Shown here in pieces: positions 17,557 through 25,012 of a stretch of DNA of 59,244 nucleotides; the stretch's first letter is position 1, and each line of letters begins with the position of its first letter. Where the stretch lies: contig UQNM01000003.1 in the NCBI GenBank assembly GCA_900542395.1, positions 1 through 59,244 on the forward strand, written 5' to 3'. Source of the stretch: an uncultured Eubacteriales bacterium. Its GTDB lineage: Bacteria; Bacillota; Clostridia; Christensenellales; Aristaeellaceae. The translations under genes were made by a program, and so were the position numbers. The notes under the pieces are model-generated. The model had not been told where the DNA came from and did no database searches. It saw only the letters and a program-made list of their open reading frames with translations.

Positions 17557-18247
17557 CGTATTGTGTTTCCTCCTGCAACCATTGAATGCGGTCGCTGCGC
17601 ACCATGGCGATATATTCCTCAAACGTCACGTCAAGCGCCGTGATTTCCTGCGCAGCCTCCCTGCCCACATACCGAAGATGCCACGGCTCGTAAATGTAGC
17701 CCGTGATCTTCGTTTTATCCTTTGGATAGCGGATGATAAAACCGTATTCCGTGCAATGCTTCGCCGCCCAGATTCCCTCCGGTGATTCGCCGAAGACCTC
17801 CGTCAGCCCGGTTCCCTTTGTGGTTTCGCCCTCGATATCCATCGCAAGGCCGGTTTGATGCTCGGAATAGCCGGGTTTTGCGACGCTCAGATTGGCCTGC
17901 TTTTCGCTCATCCGATCGAGCTTGCGCTCAAAAATCGCCTTTTGCGTAGAATAACTGCGGTAGCCGCTCGTTGCGTACAGCGTCAGCCCGTCCTCCGCTG
18001 CGCCCGCGAACAGTTCCTCCAAAGCCGCCGCCGCTTCCGGCCGCATGTAAATGTTTTCGGAAGCCGATTCTCTCGTTGGCTGCACATTCGGCTTCACCAG
18101 CGTCACGGGAACCGCCGGCGCTTTGTTGGTCTTGTTGACCAGAATCAGCAGATCTGTCGGGTTCTGCTGCGGCAGCATATACCCCCATGCTTCAAACATC
18201 ATCGTCGTGCCAAGCGTAAGGGCGGCCAAAGTCTGTAAAGAAAACAC
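17540..18247 (-). CDS. M15-family D-alanyl-D-alanine carboxypeptidase, VanY-like (first copy)
   Basis: A 235-residue peptidase with a hydrophobic N terminus (VFSLQTLAALTLGTTMMF) acting as signal or anchor. Catalytic features are SGYRSYSTQ, SEHQTGLAMDI (His and Asp zinc ligands) and EPWHLRYVG. I chose the GTG at 18247, eight bases after GGGGCG and 20 bases past the hflX stop; the longer frame runs back inside hflX. It probably modifies peptidoglycan at the outer membrane face. With the downstream paralogue it looks like a gene duplication that has since diverged. Confidence 0.85.
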   Translation of the reverse strand: MFSLQTLAALTLGTTMMFEAWGYMLPQQNPTDLLILVNKTNKAPAVPVTLVKPNVQPTRESASENIYMRPEAAAALEELFAGAAEDGLTLYATSGYRSYSTQKAIFERKLDRMSEKQANLSVAKPGYSEHQTGLAMDIEGETTKGTGLTEVFGESPEGIWAAKHCTEYGFIIRYPKDKTKITGYIYEPWHLRYVGREAAQEITALDVTFEEYIAMVRSDRIQWLQEETQYDDQNP

Positions 18248-18267
18248 CGTTTTTTCGCCCCTTTTCC

Positions 18268-20043
18268 TTAGTCCTGCCACGTGACGGCCTGTTCGCCCAG
18301 CTGCGCGGCCAGACGGCCGAAGAGCTGCTCGTCGGCCAACGCCGTCACGTCGATGCCTTCCGCCGTATATTCCTCGCCGAGCACCTGCCCGTCGGCGTGT
18401 ATTTTCGCCAGCATGCCGCCCTGCGCATAGGGAATCACCGCGTGCATCGGCCTTGCCGCGCCGCGCAGTTTGAGGCGAATGGCTTCCAGCAGCGCGTCCA
18501 GCCCTTCGCCCTTCTTGGCGCTGATTGCAATCGCGCCGGGCCATTCGTTTGCCGTAACGCCGGGCAGATCGGCCTTGTTGATGACGTCGATCATCGGTTT
18601 ATCTGCCGCGCCGAGGGACGAGAGCACTTCGAGCACAACGTCGTGCTGGCGGATCATCTCGCCGGATGCGCCGTCGGAAACGATCAGCAGCACATCGGCC
18701 AGCAGCGCCTCTTCCAGCGTCGAATGAAACGCATCGACCAGCGCATGCGGCAGCTTGCTGATGAAACCAACGGTATCAACCAGCAAAAACTCGCCGCCGG
18801 CAGGCGTTTTGACCGTGCGAACCACCGGATCGAGCGTGGCGAACAGCTTATCCTCCGCCAGCACGTCCGCGCCGCTCAGCGTATTGAGCAGGGTCGATTT
18901 TCCGGCGTTGGTGTAACCGACCAGCGCCACAACCGGCACCTTGTTTTTCTCTCTTCGGGCGCGCCGGAGACTGCGCTGGCCGCTCAGTTCATCAATTTCC
19001 CGGCGCAGGTCGCTCATCCGTCTGCGGATGCGCCGCCTGTCCATTTCCAGCCGCGTTTCGCCCGGGCCGCGCGTGCCGATACCGCCGCCCAAGCGGGACA
19101 TGGCCACGCCGTGACCGAGCAGGCGCGGAAGCTGATACGCCATCTGCGCCAGTTCAACCTGCAGGCGCCCCTCGCGGGACTGCGCCCGCTGCGCAAAAAT
19201 ATCCAGAATCAGCGTCGTTCGGTCGATGACCTTTGCGCCGCGCAAAATATCTTCGAGATTTCGCGTCTGCACACCGGATAGCTCGTCGTCAAAGATCACA
19301 ACGTCCGCGTCTCTGGCCTGACACGCCAGAGAGAGTTCATCCGCCTTGCCGCTTCCGATATAGGTGGCCGTGTCCGGGCGCGTTTTGCGCTGGAGCATGG
19401 TTCCGACAACCTGAGCGCCGGCGGTTTCGGCCAGCCGCGCAAGCTCCAGCAGCGATTCGTCGCTGTCCAGCCCCACCAGAAAAGCGCGTTCCTGCTCCTC
19501 CTGCGTGCTGTTCGGCGCACCGATCAGCACCTCGTCGTCCGCACGCTCAATCGCATCCATCCACGCGCGCTGCGGCAGCTTATGGATCGACACGATATTC
19601 GTCAGGTGAACCTGATTGACGCCGCCGACGTATGAACCGAGGAAAGCCGACTGTATGCCGGTTGCATAGCCGTCCTTTGCGCCGACGGCAGCCATTGCGT
19701 CAAAACGCATGGCGCGCAGAGAGCTGATATCCACATCGGAAAGCTGCGGATTTCCGCCCGGATGCGTATGGATGCAGCGCACCATGCTCAGGCGCTTTGT
19801 ATTGCGGCGCAAATGCATATCCTTCAAATCGACGCTGCTGATTCCGCCGATGGTGATATCCAGCACTTCGCCGCTGCGCGAGATATACATGCTGATTTCC
19901 CGGTTGATTGCGCAGGAAAAAGCCGCCAGCGCATCGAGCAGCTCCGCCGGGGCGAAGACCTCTGTCGGAATTTCGATATCGTACAGCGTTTCCAGCTTAG
20001 CCAGCATCGAATCGCGTATACCCTCTTTATTGCCGTAAATCAT
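18268..20043 (-). CDS. hflX: GTPase HflX with N-terminal JAB/MPN-like domain
   Basis: About 591 residues, against ~420 for short HflX. The HflX part begins near residue 180: the N-terminal nucleotide-binding domain with GSGKADEL, the glycine-rich GGGIGTRGPGETRLE, then the G domain with G1 GYTNAGKST (~376), G3 DTVG and G4 NKAD. HflX splits stalled or heat-damaged 70S ribosomes. The extra first ~150 residues contain HTHPGGNPQLSDVD, an exact HxHx7Sx2D JAMM metal motif, plus an upstream Glu in NREISMYI. Start is ATG 20043, GGAG 12 bases upstream; a TTG at 20052 is possible. It follows the cysteine desulfurase closely. Confidence 0.9.
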   Translation of the reverse strand: MIYGNKEGIRDSMLAKLETLYDIEIPTEVFAPAELLDALAAFSCAINREISMYISRSGEVLDITIGGISSVDLKDMHLRRNTKRLSMVRCIHTHPGGNPQLSDVDISSLRAMRFDAMAAVGAKDGYATGIQSAFLGSYVGGVNQVHLTNIVSIHKLPQRAWMDAIERADDEVLIGAPNSTQEEQERAFLVGLDSDESLLELARLAETAGAQVVGTMLQRKTRPDTATYIGSGKADELSLACQARDADVVIFDDELSGVQTRNLEDILRGAKVIDRTTLILDIFAQRAQSREGRLQVELAQMAYQLPRLLGHGVAMSRLGGGIGTRGPGETRLEMDRRRIRRRMSDLRREIDELSGQRSLRRARREKNKVPVVALVGYTNAGKSTLLNTLSGADVLAEDKLFATLDPVVRTVKTPAGGEFLLVDTVGFISKLPHALVDAFHSTLEEALLADVLLIVSDGASGEMIRQHDVVLEVLSSLGAADKPMIDVINKADLPGVTANEWPGAIAISAKKGEGLDALLEAIRLKLRGAARPMHAVIPYAQGGMLAKIHADGQVLGEEYTAEGIDVTALADEQLFGRLAAQLGEQAVTWQD

Positions 20044-20060
20044 CCGATTCAAAGACTCCT

Positions 20061-21173
20061 TTATCCGTTCATCACCCGGCAGAGCGCGTCAACCGCCTGC
20101 CGAATCTGCGTTTCATCATTTTCATTGCCCAGCGAGAAGCGCACATCCGCGCCTTCCGGCACATGCATGGCGCGAATCACATGGGAGCGCTCTCTTGCGC
20201 CGGCCGCGCACGCGCTGCCTGCCGATACCGCAATACCCTCCATATCCAGCCGCATCAGGAGCATGCTGGTGTCCTCGCCGGGAAACGTTACATGGAGCGT
20301 CCCCGGCAGGCGATTTTCTCGGTCTCCGTTGACGATTGCATTTGGAAAACGGCGCGTAATTTCGCCTTCCAGCAGGTTTCGAAGCGCGCGAATCCGTTCT
20401 GCGGTCTGTTCAAGCTCCGCGCAGGAAAGCGACAGCGCTTTGCCCATGCCGACGATGGAAGGTGTGTTTTCCGTGCCCGCACGCAGGCCGCGTTCCTGTT
20501 CGCCGCCGTAAATGAGATTGGTCATTTTTACGCCGTTTCTGATGTACAGCGCGCCGATGCCCTTCGGCCCATAAAACTTGTGCGCGGAGAGCGACAGCAA
20601 GTCCACGTCAAGCGCCTCGACGTCAACGGGAATGTGGCCGACAGCCTGCACCGCGTCGGTATGCATCAGCGCGCCATGCATATGCGCAACTTTGGCGATT
20701 TCAGAAATGGGCTGTATGGTTCCCACTTCATTGTTGGCCAGCATCACGGAAACCATGCCGGTTTCCGGGCGAACGGCGTTTTCAATCGCCTCCGGATCAA
20801 CACATCCCTGACGATCGACCGGCACATAGCTCACCTCATACCCGAGCTTTTCCAGCGCCGCACAGGCGTTCAAAATCGCATGGTGTTCAACTTGAGTGGT
20901 CACGATATGGTTTTTTCCAGCCATAGCGCGCATCGCGCCGAACAACGCCCAGTTGTCGGCTTCCGATCCGCTGCCCGTGAAATAGATTTCGGCCGGTTTA
21001 GCGTGAATGGCGTCCGCAATCTGCCGACGCGCAGCGTCAATCGCCGCCCGCGCGCGCCGCCCTTCGGCATAAAGCGCGTTGGCGTTCGCCGCATGCTCCG
21101 TAAAATACGGGAGCATGGCGTTCAGCGCTTCCGGCCTGAGCGGCGTTGTCGCCGCATGATCCAGATTGATCAT
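20061..21173 (-). CDS. Cysteine desulfurase (NifS/IscS family)
   Basis: A 370-residue PLP enzyme of fold type I. LDHAATTPL opens the protein, the PLP lysine is in SAHKFYGPKG near residue 200, and the catalytic cysteine is in SAGSACAAG near 320. It takes sulfur from cysteine as a persulfide for Fe-S clusters or thiolated tRNA. No iscU/nifU or mnmA adjoins, so the acceptor is unknown; the many Fe-S proteins encoded nearby (RnfB, RnfC, HemZ) are consumers. GGGAGG precedes the ATG. Confidence 0.92.
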   Translation of the reverse strand: MINLDHAATTPLRPEALNAMLPYFTEHAANANALYAEGRRARAAIDAARRQIADAIHAKPAEIYFTGSGSEADNWALFGAMRAMAGKNHIVTTQVEHHAILNACAALEKLGYEVSYVPVDRQGCVDPEAIENAVRPETGMVSVMLANNEVGTIQPISEIAKVAHMHGALMHTDAVQAVGHIPVDVEALDVDLLSLSAHKFYGPKGIGALYIRNGVKMTNLIYGGEQERGLRAGTENTPSIVGMGKALSLSCAELEQTAERIRALRNLLEGEITRRFPNAIVNGDRENRLPGTLHVTFPGEDTSMLLMRLDMEGIAVSAGSACAAGARERSHVIRAMHVPEGADVRFSLGNENDETQIRQAVDALCRVMNG

Positions 21174-21209
21174 GTATTTTTATCCTCCCAAAGCGAACCC
21201 ATTTTATAT

Positions 21210-21239
21210 ATTTTACCCCCCAACCCCATAGCCTGTCAA
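21210..21239 (-). promoter_or_regulatory. Sigma-A promoter of the cysteine desulfurase-hflX-vanY unit
   Basis: A perfect TTGACA (21239-21234) and TAAAAT (21215-21210) are separated by 18 bases, ~35 bases before the start codon. Confidence 0.75.
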
Positions 21240-21245
21240 TACGTC

Positions 21246-21281
21246 AAAAAAGGCGACGCATGCATCGCGCACACGTCGTCT
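21246..21281 (-). terminator. Rho-independent terminator after glyA
   Basis: Minus strand: AGACGACG pairs with CGTCGCCT (one mismatch), continues through TGTGC/GCATG around a GCGAT loop, and ends in six T. It lies 10 bases past the glyA stop. Confidence 0.8.
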
Positions 21282-21291
21282 TCCATCCCTT

Positions 21292-22545
21292 TTAATCGCA
21301 AACGCAGTCGGCATATAGCGGATGCTTGGCGCAAATGGCGAGAACCTCCTGCTTGACCTCCGGCAGACACCCTTCGCCCTCGCGAATGACGCGCGTGATG
21401 AGCGCGGCAATCTGCTTCATTTCCGCTTCCTTCATGCCGCGGGTCGTCACCGCAGGCGTACCGATGCGCACGCCGCTGGTCACAAACGGGCTGAGCGTTT
21501 CCTTCGGAATGGTGTTCTTGTTGACCGTGATGTTGGCCTGACCGAGCAGCGCCTCGAGCGCCTTGCCCGTCACGCCGGTTCCCGTCAAATCCAGCAGCAT
21601 CAGGTGATTATCCGTACCGCCGGAGACGAGGCGAATCCCTTCCTTTGTAAATTCCGCCGCCATCGCGCGCGCGTTCAGCACAATCTGGTGCTGATACGCC
21701 TTAAACTCCGGCGTCATCGCCTCTTTCAGGCAGACCGCCTTGCCCGCGATGACATGCTCCAGCGGGCCGCCCTGCGTGCCCGGAAAAATCGCCTTATCGA
21801 TTGCCGCGGCGTATTCCTTCTTGCAGAGGATCATGCCGCCGCGCGGGCCGCGAAGCGTTTTGTGGGTGGTCGTCGTCACGAAATCCGCATACGGAACCGG
21901 GCTGGGGTGTTCGCCCGCCGCGACAAGCCCCGCGATATGCGCCATATCCACCATCAGCAGGCAGCCTGCTCGATCCGCGATCTCGCGCAGGCGCGCGAAA
22001 TCAATGATTCTCGGATAGGCCGACGCGCCCGCGACAATCATCTTCGGCTTGGTTTCAAGCGCCATCTTTTCCAGCGCATCATAATCGATGATTTCTTCCT
22101 CTTCCGTTACGCCGTAAGGTACGAAATGGAAATACTTACCGGACATGTTCACCGGGCTTCCGTGCGTCAGATGACCGCCGTGGGACAAATTCATTCCCAT
22201 CACCGTATCGCCCGGCTCGAGCATGGCAAAATAGACCGCCATATTGGCCTGCGCGCCGGAATGGGGCTGCACATTGGCGTGTTCCGCCCCGAAAAGCGCC
22301 TTGGCGCGTTCGCGCGCCAGATCTTCAACGATATCGACATATTGGCAGCCGCCGTAATAGCGCTTTCCCGGATATCCTTCGGCATATTTGTTGGTCAGGT
22401 GAGAGCCCATTGCGGACAGAACCGCGTCGCTGACGAAGTTTTCGGATGCAATCAGTTCCAGATGCTCGCGTTGGCGCGTCAGCTCCTTGCGCATCGCGTC
22501 GCAGATTTCGGGATCAACAGCCTTGATGGATTCGAAATCAATCAT
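21292..22545 (-). CDS. glyA: Serine hydroxymethyltransferase
   Basis: A 417-residue PLP enzyme converting serine and tetrahydrofolate to glycine and 5,10-methylene-THF. Family landmarks: LIASENFVS near residue 33, NKYAEGYPGKRYYGG near 52, and the PLP lysine in TTTTHKTLRGPRGG near 228. The length is typical. The ATG at 22545 follows GGCAGGT; the longer frame reaches back into the promoter. It is monocistronic between its promoter and terminator. Confidence 0.97.
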   Translation of the reverse strand: MIDFESIKAVDPEICDAMRKELTRQREHLELIASENFVSDAVLSAMGSHLTNKYAEGYPGKRYYGGCQYVDIVEDLARERAKALFGAEHANVQPHSGAQANMAVYFAMLEPGDTVMGMNLSHGGHLTHGSPVNMSGKYFHFVPYGVTEEEEIIDYDALEKMALETKPKMIVAGASAYPRIIDFARLREIADRAGCLLMVDMAHIAGLVAAGEHPSPVPYADFVTTTTHKTLRGPRGGMILCKKEYAAAIDKAIFPGTQGGPLEHVIAGKAVCLKEAMTPEFKAYQHQIVLNARAMAAEFTKEGIRLVSGGTDNHLMLLDLTGTGVTGKALEALLGQANITVNKNTIPKETLSPFVTSGVRIGTPAVTTRGMKEAEMKQIAALITRVIREGEGCLPEVKQEVLAICAKHPLYADCVCD

Positions 22546-22578
22546 AGTCCGTACCTGCCTTTTTGATATGATAAATGT

Positions 22579-22607
22579 ATTATACGCTCGAAATTTGGCA
22601 AAAGCAA
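22579..22607 (-). promoter_or_regulatory. Sigma-A promoter of glyA
   Basis: TTGCTT (22607-22602) and TATAAT (22584-22579) are separated by 17 bases, ~30 bases before the glyA start. Confidence 0.75.
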
Positions 22608-22654
22608 GACCCCGTGATTCAAATGGTCGACGGAATATGCCCAAAAATTCCGAA

Positions 22655-22694
22655 TAAAAGAAAGAGAAGAGGCCGAATGATTCAACCTCTTCTC
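22655..22694 (-). terminator. Rho-independent terminator of the rnf operon
   Basis: Minus strand: GAGAAGAGG pairs with CCTCTTCTC across a 13-base loop, followed by a T-rich run. It lies just after the rnfB stop. Confidence 0.88.
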
Positions 22695-22716
22695 CATGCT
22701 TGTGTGCGGCGACGGA

Positions 22717-23802
22717 TTACTTGCTCTCCGCCGGAGCTTTCGGCGCGACAGGCGCGGCTGGCTTGGCAGCCGCCGGAGCCTTCTTCACCTTATCCAGCTT
22801 GTTGCGCGGCGCGCGGCGATCACGCATGGTGATGGCCTTCTTCGGGCACTTCGCCGCGCACAGACCGCAGCCCGTGCACGCGCCAAGCACCTTATGCGGC
22901 TGCTTGAGCGCGCCCTCGATGGCGTCGAACTTGCACTGCTTGGTGCACAGGGTGCAGCCCACGCACTTGCTCGGGTCGATGTACGCTTCCTTGCGCGTCT
23001 CGAAATTGGCCTGCATCGCGCCCGTCGGGCAGGCGTCTGCACAAGCCATGCAGCCCACGCATTTCTCGTAATCAATCTTGGGAACGCCGTTCTCCATTTC
23101 AATCGCACCGAAGTTGCAGGCCTTCACGCAGGCTTCGCAGCCGATGCAGGCGCGGTCGCACTTCTCTTTCAGCGCAATGCCCTTTTCCGGGTTGTGGCAG
23201 CCGACGTTCACCGTGCGCCCGGCAGGACGCATGGAAAGCACGTGCTGCGGGCAGGCCGCGACGCACTTCTTGCAGCCCTGGCACTTCTCCTCATCGACGA
23301 CCGCGATCTGCTTGATCGGGTCAATATGGATTGCGCCGAACGGGCAGGCGCGCTCACAGGTGCCCAGACCCAGACAGGCATACTGACAGGCCTTGGTGCC
23401 GTTGTTGACCATGGAAGCGGCGACACAGTCCGTCATGCCCTGATATTCCGCCTTGGGCTTGCAGTGGTCGCCATAGCCCTGACAGGCCACGGATGCAACC
23501 ATGCGAGCGGAAGCGTTGACGCTCACGCCCATGATTTCGCCCATCTTCGCGGCGCAGGCCGGACCGCCCACGGCGCAGGCGCCGACTTCGGCCTTGCCCT
23601 CGGCAACCGCAGCCGCATAACCGTCGCAGCCCGGGTAGCCGCAGGCGCCGCAGTTCGCGCCCGGCAGACATTCGCGCAGCGCTTCCGCCTTTTCATTGGC
23701 GGGCACCTTGAACACGCGGCCAGTGACGCCCAGCAGCGCGCCAAAGATCAGACCGAGAACGCTCATCACGAGCGCCGCAGTCAAAATTAACATTACATCC
23801 AC
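22717..23802 (-). CDS. rnfB: Rnf complex subunit RnfB, polyferredoxin type
   Basis: A 361-residue iron-sulfur subunit. A single N-terminal transmembrane helix (~4-26) is followed by the RnfB 4Fe-4S domain (Cys51, 54, 59, 76) and six ferredoxin-like cysteine groups at about 139-153, 174-184, 215-229, 248-258, 280-290 and 309-319. It receives electrons from reduced ferredoxin and feeds the membrane subunits. The high cluster count matches clostridial/acetogen RnfB rather than the short proteobacterial form. An Ala/Pro/Lys-rich tail follows. It is last in the operon. Confidence 0.95.
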   Translation of the reverse strand: MDVMLILTAALVMSVLGLIFGALLGVTGRVFKVPANEKAEALRECLPGANCGACGYPGCDGYAAAVAEGKAEVGACAVGGPACAAKMGEIMGVSVNASARMVASVACQGYGDHCKPKAEYQGMTDCVAASMVNNGTKACQYACLGLGTCERACPFGAIHIDPIKQIAVVDEEKCQGCKKCVAACPQHVLSMRPAGRTVNVGCHNPEKGIALKEKCDRACIGCEACVKACNFGAIEMENGVPKIDYEKCVGCMACADACPTGAMQANFETRKEAYIDPSKCVGCTLCTKQCKFDAIEGALKQPHKVLGACTGCGLCAAKCPKKAITMRDRRAPRNKLDKVKKAPAAAKPAAPVAPKAPAESK

Positions 23803-23827
23803 GTTGGTTTCCTCCCTCGCTCTGCGA

Positions 23828-24403
23828 TCAGATCAGGCCGCTGAAGCCGTTGAACGCAACGGCCATCAGGCCAGCGGTAATCATCGCGCCGGTGAAACCC
23901 TCCATCCACTTGGGTATGTTGTTCAGCGCCAGACGCTCGCGGATACCGGCGAACAGGCAGATGGCCAACGTATAACCCAGCGCGGAAGCCACGCCGTTGA
24001 CAACGGAGAGAATCAGGTTGTAGCCTTCGGTCACGTTGAGCTGAGCCACGCCCAGCACGGCGCAGTTGGTCGTGATCAGCGGCAGATAGACGCCCAGCGC
24101 CTGATACAGACCCGGAGACATCTTCTTGATCGCCATTTCAACGATCTGCACCAGAACGGCGATAACCAGAATGAAGGCGATGGTCTGGAGATACTCGATT
24201 CCCAGCGGAACGAGCAGGAACGCGTTGACCAGATAGGCCACCAGCGAGGCGACGGCCATAACGAAGGTGACGGCCATGCCCATGCCGAACGCGGTCTCCA
24301 GCTTCTTGGAAACGCCCAGGAACGGGCAGATGCCGTAGAAGCGGGACATCGCAAAGTTGTTGACGAAGATGGACCCAATCAGGATCGTAAGAACTGCATT
24401 CAT
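23828..24403 (-). CDS. rnfA: Rnf complex membrane subunit RnfA
   Basis: A 191-residue integral membrane protein with about six helices. SIFVNNFAMSRFYGICPFLG in the first helix and TTNCAVLGVA in a central half-helix are the conserved cysteine sites that in Rnf/Nqr structures share an Fe-S cluster between RnfA and RnfE. The length is typical. It lies 12 bases after rnfE and 25 bases before rnfB. Confidence 0.97.
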   Translation of the reverse strand: MNAVLTILIGSIFVNNFAMSRFYGICPFLGVSKKLETAFGMGMAVTFVMAVASLVAYLVNAFLLVPLGIEYLQTIAFILVIAVLVQIVEMAIKKMSPGLYQALGVYLPLITTNCAVLGVAQLNVTEGYNLILSVVNGVASALGYTLAICLFAGIRERLALNNIPKWMEGFTGAMITAGLMAVAFNGFSGLI

Positions 24404-24415
24404 CGTTTTTCCTCC

Positions 24416-25012
24416 TTACGCCTTCTTGGGCAGCAGCTTGTTCATCAGAGCCAGGGTGAGACCGAGCACGATGAAGCCGCCGGCCGGCTTGACCAGAATA
24501 TCCATCGGCAGGTAGCCTTCCGGCATGACCTGCACGCCAAAGACGGTGCCCACGCCGAACAGCTCGCGGATGGAGGAAATCAGGGTGATGGCCAGCGTGA
24601 AGCCCAGACCCATGCCCAGACCGTCAACCGCAGAGGCCAGCGGCTTGTTCTTGAAAGCGAACGCTTCCGCGCGGCCGAAGATGATGCAGTTGACGACGAT
24701 CAGCGGAATGAACACGCCCAGGGACGCATCCAGCGCAGGCAGGAACGCCTTGATGATCAGCTGAACAATGGTAACAAAGGTCGCGATAACCACGATAAAC
24801 GCCGGAATACGAATCTGATCCGGAATCGCCTTGCGCAGCAGGGAGATAACCAAGTTCGAGAAAATCAGAACGAAGGTCACGGCCAAACCCATGCCAATGC
24901 CGTTGCTCGCCGCGGTCGTGATGGCCAGCGTCGGGCACATGCCCAGCACCATGCGGAACGTCGGGTTCTCGTCAATGATGCCGTTCATGAAGATTTTTCC
25001 ATATTTCTTCAT
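24416..25012 (-). CDS. rnfE: Rnf complex membrane subunit RnfE
   Basis: A 198-residue integral membrane protein, inverted homologue of RnfA. NPTFRMVLGMCPTLAITTAA and VVNCIIFGRAEAFA hold the conserved membrane cysteines that would pair with those of RnfA around the shared cluster. About six helices are visible. The ATG directly follows the rnfG stop, so the two are probably translationally coupled. Confidence 0.97.
   Translation of the reverse strand: MKKYGKIFMNGIIDENPTFRMVLGMCPTLAITTAASNGIGMGLAVTFVLIFSNLVISLLRKAIPDQIRIPAFIVVIATFVTIVQLIIKAFLPALDASLGVFIPLIVVNCIIFGRAEAFAFKNKPLASAVDGLGMGLGFTLAITLISSIRELFGVGTVFGVQVMPEGYLPMDILVKPAGGFIVLGLTLALMNKLLPKKA

Noticed and set aside
16161..18247. Vancomycin-resistance cluster
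   Set aside because: Only VanY-type peptidases are present; no ligase, dehydrogenase, VanX or two-component genes nearby.
17557..18544. N-terminal extension of the first VanY copy into hflX
   Set aside because: The first ~100 residues are Arg/Gly-rich shadow sequence of hflX; the GTG after the G-rich SD gives a proper signal segment.
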